DNA from: Lepturacanthus savala
Lineage: Eukaryota; Chordata; Actinopteri; Scombriformes; Trichiuridae
DNA: 64,000 nucleotides
NCBI GenBank assembly: GCA_030544235.1
Contig: CM060472.1
Location: 15,683,654 to 15,747,653, forward strand
Reading direction: 5' to 3'
Of the stretch, positions 37,906 to 48,224 are shown piece by piece; position 1 is the first letter of the stretch, and every line of letters starts with the position of its first letter. The notes beneath the pieces were generated by a model, which searched no databases, was not told the origin of the DNA, and saw only the letters and a program-made list of their open reading frames with translations. Made by a program: the position numbers and the translations under genes.

Positions 37906-40900
37906 AGGTCCCCATGTGAGAATATTTTTCTTTTAAGCCTTTTTTTTTTACAGAAATGAAAACAACGGATTACAGAATGAAATAACAGAATACAATTTAC
38001 ATCCTGGATGGAATTATAGTGAAAATAAATGATTCCCATGTTCACTGGCAACCTCCTGGACCCCACTAAGGACCCCTGGAGGTCTCTGGACCGCAGTTTG
38101 GGAACCACTGACCTATCGGGAGCTTGAGGTCAGATTAAGAGGCTGTATTGTTAAGATTAAGAAGCTGTATCATATCAGCACCTTCCTGTTGTAAAGAGAA
38201 TCAACATTGTTGAGCATTTTTTTATTCATTTACAGACAGCCAGACGACATTAATGTAATTATTGCATTCTTAATGATTTCCAAACGAATAAACCCTGAGG
38301 TTGTTTGTTTTATTTCTTTCAGTAGCAGGCTGCCGTCTGTCTTCAACACTCAGTAACTTTATTCTCCCCAAAGGGCCAATTGTTTGTGCAGCGGTAGAAC
38401 AACACAACAAACAAAGACAAAAACAAACGTACAACATATAACAGTTTGGGAAAAAAAAAAAAAGAAGTCAAAGCAGTTCAGATGCAGAATGCAAGAAAAT
38501 CATCAAATTTGAACCTGGAACTCGAGTCCCCGTAATCCTGTGAGCTGATCCTCAGACTCTTGGTAAACATATGTCAAATAATAATTAACTTTTAGCAGCT
38601 TTCTGTTTTTAGTAGGTTCTGGTTTACAAAGAATAATGATCACAGTGCATGTGAGATATGTTGTTCTTGTTGTGGTGATAATATTTTCTGTGTTGACTTT
38701 TGCCATCTGTGGTGAAGTGTAAGTGTGAGATGCGACTATTTAGTCTTTATAATAATAATAAACATGTTTTTATTATTATAGACGCTAGATGTGCTGCAAA
38801 AAATAAATTAATGGAGGTTCAGAGGTAGGAACATTAAAAATATGAGAGAATATGATCAAAAGATCCAAACCACCTACGACTGAAGTGGTTTTTAAGATTT
38901 TGTCCCAGGTCCCCATTTATAAGGTTTTGTTCCAGGTCCCCACATTGTGTGTGTGTGTGTGTGTGTGTACATTATACTAAAAAAAAAAAAAATGAAACAG
39001 GGATTTACAAATTAAACATAGTCAAAGTTTTTGGGTAGAATCAGATTAGAATGCTGACTTAGAACTTTCCTGTTTTCTATGAGCTTCACCACATGAGGGC
39101 AGCATTTAGTCAGTTTAGAAGCTCATAACAAGCAGCTGGAGTCAGGAATTTGCTCCTTAGCCCTTTAATAAGTTATAAGGGATAAGTTTTTCCATCCCTT
39201 CTCTGCAGCAAGTTCAATAAAACTCATCAAAGCCAAACAAAGAGAACAAACACTGTAATTTGAATCCTCCTTCAACTGTAGAGGTAATTATAATCAACCT
39301 CATCAGAATTAAAGAGGTGAGATTACAGTATTTAACCACTCAGAGCTCTTCTGATGATGACAGGCCATCATCACGAGTGTCCTCCCCGCGAGCCGCCGCG
39401 ACGCTAACCAGGAGGGACGAGCAGCAGCCGCCATCCGCTCGGCTATTAAAGGTGCATTCTGTCACTTTTTTTTGTTTCTTGCTCTTTGCTGTCAATCACA
39501 ACTTTTAATGTACTTAACCAACGTAACCAACCAGACCTGCATCCATGAATGAAATGCATAGCACTTTAATACAGTAGAACTGTAGCCCTGATCTCTTATT
39601 GTACCTTATTTCTTTTTTTTTTTTTTGTATATGGCAATTTTAGTATATACGGATCTTTTTATGTGAGCTAAATCCGTCATATTTACATGACGTGTGCTAA
39701 TAAATATGAATTATCCCAGTCAAATAAAAGAAAGAATAATGAGTATAGATCCATGGTGGTTGGGAGACATTGACTTAACGTCACAAATTACTGATTTCTG
39801 TGATTGTTTGGGTCAGCCAGATATTATTTGTCATTTCATGAACTACCTGGATCTTTTTAGTGTTTAGATTTTTTTTAATCTTCATAAATGTGTATAATCT
39901 GAAAAAAATGTTAAAAATATGAAATACTGATGCAGAGTCGAGGGTAAGAATCTGGAGATTTGTCAAATGTTTGTCGGTTCTTGTGGCAAAAACGTAGATA
40001 CCAAGCATGTAGTATCTAACAGCAGTCAGTGTGTTTCAGTGATGGTTTGTTAATGCATAGAAATTATCATGAGGTTTATTTTCATTATCTCTTATATTGT
40101 GTTACTGGTCAAATCTGACCGTTTTCAAGTCTTTATCTCTAAAAAAAAAGTGGTTAATTTGATCAGATTCACCCAAGATTCCATGACTTTGTCCACAAAA
40201 AAGATCTCAGCACACACAATAAATTATATTAATTTACTTAATATTGTGTGTGTGACACACACCACACATTTTAAGTGGTTTCAAAACAAATATCCTTGGT
40301 AACTTTGACCAAAACTATTCTGTGATAAACATCTGATTATTACTTATAGTCAAAATAATCCAGAAATTGTGTCTTTTAGAACTCGAATTCAAGATGTATA
40401 AGTTCAGATCAATAGGACGTACAGGCCATAAATAACTAATAGAAGTTCAAATCTAACAACACCTCCAACAGGAGGTGATAATATATGTATTATTACATTT
40501 TTTTATGATGAGTTTTAATGGAACAGTTACACCAAATTAATCAACATGAAATGAACACAACATGAGAGTTAATATCATTGGCTGGTAGGAGACGGGTTGA
40601 ACTCAACATTATTTAGCTAGCTTCACTTCTTGTGACATCCTTAAATAAGCATGTGTGTGATTGGGGGCAGGGGTTATTATTATGTGTTTGTTTTATTGTG
40701 TGAAGCACTTTGCATCAGGAGGTAATGAAGTCTCCACCTCATCATCCTCTACTTCATCTCTAACAGGTGCAGTGTGGAAGAATCGGCACCTGTTCCATTT
40801 GTTTTCCTTTTGTGAAGCAATTTGTAGATTTTTTTGTTGTTTTTAAGCGCCACACAAACAAAGGTTACTGTTGTCATTAGCGTGGGTGGACACCAACAGA

Positions 40901-41245
40901 TGGGGGTTTGCTCTGTAGATGCACAAGCATTTCATTCCGTATAATTCCAATTAATGAATTTTGAAGAGAGACGAGAGAAACGATTGTGTCAAATAACGAA
41001 TTTAGATGTTGTGTTAAATCCACACATGAACTAAATGATGCTATAACTGGTAGAAACGACTACTGCATGGTGTTGCCAAATGACAACAATTACTTTATAT
41101 TATTTTTTTCCAAAAAGCTGTAATATAAAATATCTGTATTTACAGTTGGCTGTGAAAAGGGGGCTTTTTATTTTTGAAGGAAATGCAATTTATGAGGTCA
41201 CATGACCAGGATCACTTGTTTGGAAAATTTTCACCAAACAAAGCT
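37906..41245. other. Intergenic, no gene recognised
   Basis: Contains a stray minisatellite unit (38895-38945), a TG run (38945-38968) and a small CpG-bearing patch at 39340-39460. Otherwise AT-rich without coding signal. Confidence 0.55.
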
Positions 41246-41257
41246 ATCTTTAATTCA

Positions 41258-41623
41258 GTCAGTCAGTCATTTTCTATACCTGCTTATTCCTCATTAGGGT
41301 CGCAGGGGTCTGCTGGAGCCTATCCCAGCACGTTACGGCGAGAGGCAGGGATACACCCCAGATGGTCGCCAGCCAATCGTGGGGCACACACACCATTCAC
41401 TCACACATTCACACCTATGGGGAATTTAGAGTTGCCAATTAACCTCAGCATGTTTTTGGACTGTGGGAGGAAGCCGGAGTACCCGGTGAAAACCCACGCA
41501 GACACGGGGAGAACATGCAAACTCCACACAGAAAGGTCCCAGACCCCGGACCAAGGAGGTCTTGAACCTGCGACCTTCTTGCTGTGAGGCAACAGCGCTA
41601 ACCCCTGCGCCACCGTGTCGCCC
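41258..41623 (-). mobile_element. tRNA-derived SINE with 12-bp target-site duplications
   Basis: On the minus strand the element starts with a tRNA-like head: GGTGGCGCAGGGGTTAGCGC (A-box-like) and GGTTCAAGACC (B box). A body common in fish SINEs follows (for example CTCCGGCTTCCTCCCACAG), then a short GACT-repeat tail. Exact direct repeats ATCTTTAATTCA flank it at 41246-41257 and 41624-41635. The 137-codon plus-strand frame over it is an artefact. The family name is uncertain. Confidence 0.85.
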
Positions 41624-42211
41624 ATCTTTAATTCATTAATTATTATTATTATTTTTGTTTACACTCTTTAGGTTATACATTTTTCCTAATATGCTAAAAT
41701 ACATTTGTTACCATAATATGGAACTTTTTAGTAATAAAAATATTTAAAACATTTTTTGCAAAGCAAAATCCTTCCTCTGCTTCTCTGTTCTTGTTTCTTC
41801 CATATTCTCCCTCAAAGGGGTCAAAGGGTTTTTAGACAGTTTTCTTATTCTGGAGGATCTGAGTACAGATGCTGGTGTATCACTGTATAGGTTGTAGAAG
41901 TATTTATGACACTGGGACAAATAAATGAAAAATGAGTTGCCTTGACTTCACAATGAAAGCATTAAATATCAAACATGAATTTACAGTAATATGAATTTAA
42001 AAGACAAAAATAGCATCAACAAAAGAGCTGTACAAAAAAAAATGGGGGCATAAGTGAATAAAAGGATGTTTCCGTGGTGACGCAGGAGAAAATAGATTTT
42101 CCAGCCCACATCCCACTCTGTGAATGAATCACTCTCATCACTTCAGCTCATATTTACACTCAAGAGGCTCCTCCACCTGCTGAGCTCCACACCACCTCCA
42201 TACATTCAGGA

Positions 42212-42215
42212 GTGT

Positions 42216-42277
<62 letters not shown>

Positions 42278-42282
42278 GTGTG
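42212..42282. repeat. (TG)n microsatellite
   Basis: About 35 TG units with two interruptions; the Cys/Val frames across it are artefacts. Confidence 0.95.
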
Positions 42283-42284
42283 AC

Positions 42285-42850
42285 AAGAAGAAGTACCCAG
42301 ATCCTTTACTTAAACTCTAAAAATACCAAATCAGCAATGCAAACCTACTTCATTGAAAGTAAAATCCTGCATGTAAAACCTACTACAGTCAAAGTACGGA
42401 AGTATTATGAGTTAATGTAGTTAATGTATTGCAGTAAAAGTACACAAGTGTTATGTGCTTGATTTAAGTATTACAGTAAAAGTATTATGAGTTTGATGGA
42501 GATGAAGTATTTCAGTAAAAGTAGATAAGTATTCTGAGCTTGATTAAGGTACATATGTACTTTTACTGCAATATTTGTACATCAAATTCACAATACTTAA
42601 GTATTATAAATTAATGTAGTTAATGGTAAGTATTCTGAGCTTGATTAAAGTACATATATACTTTTACTTTACTGCAATAACATTAATTATTACTTAAGTA
42701 TTATGAGCTTGATGTACTTAAAATATTCTGAGCTCAATGGAGTTATTACAGTAAAAGTACATACGCATTCTGAGCCTGATTAAAGTACATATGTACTTTT
42801 ACTGCAATACTTTAACATCAGACTACCCAGGTATGGTATACCCAATGGTA
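42285..42850. repeat. Dispersed fish repeat of AGTA-rich units
   Basis: Tandem-like units of about 70-80 nt built on TTACAGTAAAAGTA, AAGTATTATGAG and inverted GTACATATGTACTTTTACTG. Related stretches occur at 9280-9370, 44165-44300, 50395-50530, 53755-53905 and 62440-62720. Confidence 0.6.
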
Positions 42851-43024
42851 TTGCAATAAAAGGAAACATTTGGTGTAAAGTTGTATAGTTGTAGCTGAAA
42901 ACAGAAAACCTGCTGTTTTCCAATCAGCTTCCTGCAGCATCTGAAACACTCAAACATCCGCTCGGTGCCACTTTAATTACACCTCAGACTCCAAAAAAAA
43001 AAAAAAGCTCACGCAAACAAACAT

Positions 43025-45336
43025 CATACTCGTACTTCAGTTTTATTGTTCTGAGAAAATCAATACCAAGTAAAAAATAAATTACTAAACTTGATTTCAT
43101 TTTATTTATTTTTTTAAATCATCCCGGTCAGAGGTGGAAGTTGTTTTTGACTCCTCAAAGATCTGAAGGCCTCAGCAACACATGAACTGAAAACGATTTC
43201 CAAGACAACTGAAAAGAAGAAGTTAAAAGTGTGCTTGAGTTTTTCAGCCAAATTAGTTCTGACAGAGAAAACGTCACATCCAGGGTGAATAAATGAGGCG
43301 CACCCTTCATCCGTTAAAGTACTGGAGGAACACGCGTTTCAACATCAAACGCTGAGCTGTTGTGTTTCTGATCCGTCTCTAGTTTCTGCATAAAATATGG
43401 AAAATAACTGAGACCCAGAGAGGTTTTTTTCTTTTTTTTTTCCTACGAACAGATGGTGTCCTGCTTCATTTCAATTAGCTTAATGATAAATGTTATAAAT
43501 AGAGGGCAGATCCATCCAGAAACACAAAAAACCCCAACATTTTGTTTTCTATCCTGTTTCATTTGCTTTCTGTTCGTCCCTTAACAGCTTCTCTCAGATC
43601 CAGAAACCCAAATACATTAAGTAATTCTCTTTCTATTTCTCATTAAGCCATTATTTTTTTTAATCAACCTTCTCAGAAGAGTTTAATACTGTAACAATAA
43701 CTGTAGAAAGAAACTAAATATACAATTTATACGTAACAGTAAACTGAGTCTGCGGCTCTATGAAACAAACATGATACATCACGTGGTAAATGTCAAAGTA
43801 AAAACATGCAGATCTCTATACATAAATAATGGCATTTAGTTGTAGAATTCAGCCTTTAAAAAGGAACAGTCGGAGGAAATATAAACATGATGCTTTGAGT
43901 AGTTACTGCAGACATATTACATGGAGAATTCATCATTTCAACCGATCCGTCATCTTCATCTTGTGCTTTAGTGGAGGGAAATGGCCGAGCGGCTGCTGAC
44001 GGGAATGTGAAGAAACAGTTAAAGGATGAGTTCACAATTTCTGTCTTAAAACAACAGTCGGGAGCCTAAATGATCAGGAAATTAGTCTGGCTTTAATAAT
44101 TCCTCCTGTTCATACTGACCATTAGAAGATCCTTCATGATGCTCTTGTAATGTAAGTGATGGGGGATGAAAATCTACAGTCCCGATCTGAATCTGCAAAG
44201 TAACTAAAAATATAGTGGACTAGAATGTACAATATTGAGTATAAAGTAGGGAAATACTCAAGTAAACTACCACTTTTTGTGGTAAGTAAATATTTCTTTC
44301 CACCAGTGGTGGTAGTACTGCATTAACAGATCATTTTGACATTTTCTTAAAATACAATTAAATTGTTTGACTTTTTTAATCTTGATGTCTTTTTTATCTC
44401 ATATTATGAACTTTTTATATTATAATTCTGATTAGACCTGCCAATTAGTTGCCAACTATTCTCTAATTCACTATTTTCATTGTCGATTAACTGGTTTTGA
44501 GCCATTTTTAAAAAGGAAATGTTCAAATTCTCTGGTTCCAGCTTCTCAAATTGGATTTTTTTCTGTATTCTTTCATCTTCCATGATAGTAAATTGTTGAC
44601 TTTTGGGTTGTGGATTGTTGTTCTGGACAAAAAAATAGACATTTAATAATGAATCTTTAGCTTTAGGAGAGCAGTCAGTCAGTTTGTCTATAAAACTGAT
44701 TAATCATTTTAATTATTTAGTATAATTATCATGATAATTATACTAAATACTGGACTAATTGTACCAAATACAAAACATTTGTACTTATTTTGTATTGCAG
44801 TGTAATACAGAGAACTTCTATGGTCAGTATGAACAGCAGGAATTAATACATCAAGAAGAATTGTGAATCTGCCCTTTAATCAGGGAGAAGCCACTTCTTG
44901 TTATATTAGAACTTTAGAAATGATGAAGGTTTAATTCTTGCTGCATCGTTATGATGTTATGAAACTTCTCCAGCTTCATATCAGCTAAATATCACAATTG
45001 AAACTGAAAAGGAACAAGAATCTGAACCAGGACCTGCTGATTGAATCCACAACATATCTGAATACGTGAGAGAAGTTAAAAAAAAACAAAGCTCAGATCA
45101 GATGAATCCATTTTTTTTAAACCAGCTCAAACAACAAAAGCTAAACACAAAAAATGCTTTTCTTGAAATTAATTCAATAGTTAAAATAGTCCCAACCTGA
45201 ATCCCCCACCCCGTCCCCTCTACGATGTCCATAAGAAATGCTCTACATCAGGCACTTGTTGATTAGTCCGTAACGGCTTCAAACCGCCCAATCAGAAACA
45301 GCGAGGGATCGAGCAGGCTCCGCCCCCCTGATCCTC
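43025..45336 (-). other. col12a1: Probable 3' untranslated region of the collagen gene
   Basis: No coding sequence is seen after the stop. The first strong AATAAA on the minus strand (43042-43047) is followed by a GT-rich stretch, which would give a 3' UTR of about 2.3 kb. The interval holds two repeat families (44165-44300 and 44310-44812), so an earlier, weaker signal such as the ATTAAA near 44880 is also possible. The exact end cannot be set from sequence alone. Confidence 0.4.
43042..43047 (-). terminator. Candidate polyadenylation signal AATAAA
   Basis: AATAAA on the minus strand, followed 15-40 nt later by the GT-rich TGATGTTTGTTTGCGTG, the usual arrangement for cleavage and polyadenylation. 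It is 2.3 kb past the collagen stop codon. Confidence 0.4.
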
Positions 45337-45599
45337 TCAGTTATTTAGTCCCGGCACCTTCTTGGCTCCTCTCTTTAGTCTCCTCTTCATCCCGGGCCGC
45401 TCCTCCTCCTCCTCCTTCCCGTCCAGGCTCCTGTAGCTGCGGTGGACGCCGGGGGACGTCAGTTCGAAGTCGCTCAGCGTTGCCTCGGCGTTGTCGGGCT
45501 CCACGGGCCGCGGCGCCGGGTAGTTGGGCTGGTAGTAGCGGTACGGGTCGTCGTCCTCCGCCTCGCCGTAGTTCTGGAAGACGCTGGACGGCAGGCGGA
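45337..45599 (-). CDS. col12a1: Collagen last coding exon, long NC1 tail
   Basis: Acceptor ...CCCCGCAG; phase 1 joins it to the cysteine-knot exon (codon G|TC gives Val). It encodes 86 further residues and then TGA at 45337-45339. The tail has an acidic half with EAEDDD and YRYYQPNY, then a KEEEEE run, then a basic end, KRRLKRGAKK, before VPGLNN. From memory, a long NC1 splice form of collagen XII also has an acidic part followed by a basic, potentially heparin-binding part. The reading frame stays open upstream of the acceptor, but that stretch is intron by phase and sequence. Confidence 0.85.
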
Positions 45600-47712
45600 C
45601 TGCGGGGACAGTGCCGCCGTCAGTGACATCCTCTGCGTTGTCAAAAGTGGCAGCCGAAAGGGGGCGATAGCGAGCCAGCACCGCCCAGCGAGAGCCCAAA
45701 ACAAAAATGGCCGGCGCGCCCCAACACCACATGAAGCAACGTTTGGGGAATCGGATTTTGTTGCGTTTCGATTGGATTAAGCGGGACAGGAAGAGAGGGG
45801 GCGGGACAGGGAGGAAGAAGGAAGAGATGGACATAGGGTTACCAAAGGATACCAAGGGTTGCCAAGGGTTACTGAGTCAGGGTTACCAAGGTTACGGACT
45901 GACAACACATAAGCAGAGTTAGAAGGAAGCTTAGGATGAAAAAGCTTCAGTTAGAATAAGCAACATTATATTATAATGCTAGACATATTGTGCAAATGTC
46001 TCTTTTGTTAACATTATTATTATTAATTTTTTACACCAAGCAGTTGTTAGATTAGTTATTGAGTCGCATTAACGTGAATATCTAAGGTATTAAAGCTTAA
46101 AACATGCAGAATCTCTTTTTAAAAAAGCTTTTGGGCATTCCGGGTGTTTCTGTGCATCAGAAGAGTTTTGATGGAGTTTGTTTTATTCGGTGATGGTTTA
46201 AAAAAAAAAAAAAAAAACACGTCAGTGCATCTTTAAAATGCACTTCGTTGACTGATCCACTGAATAATTCTTCTTACTGCCAAGAAATCCCATGAAAAGA
46301 GTTTAAATAGTTTATTAAACTTTAGTTAATAGTCATTTTAATATTGTGAACTGTCTAAACTGGAGCTTATGATAAAATTGTAAATGTTGTAGTGCATCTA
46401 TGCTACAAATAATAATTCAAATTCTTATGAAGGAGAAAATGTTAGATAAAAGTAACCCAATATTGAGTGGAATTATCTTGAATTTTCTTATTCCATTGAT
46501 AGATACTTAAAACACATTAAGATAAAAAAGTGAAAAAATGTAAACTTATTTGAAGAAAACAAGACTCAATTGACCAAAATCCAGAAAAATTTTGCTTATT
46601 TAAATAATCTTTAAATAAGCAAAATTAAACAATTTCCCCAAAACATTATATTTTCAATTGTTAAGATATCATTTTTTTTACAGGGCATGCACATTATTTG
46701 AATCAGATTATTAACCATTATCAAAAAGACAGTAAAATAACTATAAACTAAAGTTTAATGGTTTGATGGGTATGCTCCTGTTTTTTTTACATCTTGCTGC
46801 CAAAAAGTCAGAAGTCAGAAATTATCAGGACATAAACCATTTTCATGGGATTCTTTGACAATGAGAAAAAAACAGAAGATATTGCATCATATTATCCTCA
46901 AATTTTAAAAAACTTGAGTGTCACTATCTATATAGTGGATCGTTTTGCAATCCTCTAATTTAAATGTATTTCTGTTTTTGTGATTTTATTTATAATTGTT
47001 TTATTTATAGAACGCTTTTCAAGATATTCACAAGCTTTAAACTTTCCTATTCAGTTAACACTAGGACCTGAATGTCTTTTTGAACAGTGTGTGTGTTTTG
47101 GAGATAATCCTGTATATATATATATATATATTATATATGCTGTTATATTCATGTGCAGCGACAGAGACAGCTCGGCTGCTCAGCTGACGCGGCTCCACCA
47201 CTTCCATCACCTCGCAGGCGTTTGCAGCGTTTTGCAGCAGCGGCTAAAGCTACGAGTCCCTGCTGCCGACGCTTTTTCGACTGTTTTTGCGAACGAGGCT
47301 CAGGAGCCGCCGATATACTCCGCTGTTGGGAAGAGGGAGATGTTGTAAAAAAGAGAAAAAAGAAAAAGAAAAACACAGGGCGACGACACAGACACACACA
47401 CACGGAAACACAGACACAAAAGTAAAGAAATGAATACAACATGCTGACGTTACTCACGTCACCACCCTCCAGGCTGCAAGCGTTTAGGCCGTCGCTTGAC
47501 CTTTAACCTCAACACACATCAGCGTTTCAACAATAACCATGCATTGATGTGTGTATCTTGTTTTTGGTACATTTAATCCAATATTGACTGGAATTATCTT
47601 GAAAATCTTATTCCATTGGCAAATAATGTAGCTCATTTAAAGGTTTTTTTTGTGGATTTTAGTCAATTTAGTGTTGTTTTCCAAAAAGAACATTAAATTG
47701 ACTTTGACTTGA

Positions 47713-47761
<49 letters not shown>

Positions 47762-48160
47762 AACAATCATTATTGCCAATGGAATAACATAATTCAAGAT
47801 AATTCCTCTCTATATTGGACTAATTATAATAAATACAAGACATCTTCCCCATACGATTTATTTTTTGCAGTGTACGTATCACTAAATAAATCACTTCCAG
47901 TGTTTAAATTAAAAGTGTGGACTGTGTTAGCACAAAGCGAATGTGATGAGCTCTCTGGCTCTGACTGTGAACAGCTGTTAAAACAGGATTTTCCTTTTTT
48001 TGTGTGTCATCAGAATGGCAGAGAAAACATTTTGAGCTGTTTGGACACTGGAGAGCAAATTAACACATAGCAGAAACAAAAAAGCTGCCTACAACTCTGA
48101 GGATCATCTGCAGCTTTTTGTATACAGCTATATTTAATAGTGATATGTACACACACACTC

Positions 48161-48224
<64 letters not shown>

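Noticed and set aside
41174..41587. 137-codon plus frame
   Set aside because: It covers the SINE on the opposite strand; fish SINE bodies often give such frames.
45600..45855. N-terminal part of the 172-codon minus frame ending in the last collagen exon
   Set aside because: It lies upstream of a good acceptor (CCCCGCAG at 45600), has no collagen or signal features, and the phase of the previous exon matches only the acceptor start.
47149..47457. Basic 102-codon minus frame (KQSKKRRQQG) as a collagen exon
   Set aside because: Its frame does not match the phase-1 donor at 50603; in the correct phase the same acceptor leads to a stop after seven codons, which is reported separately as a candidate short tail.
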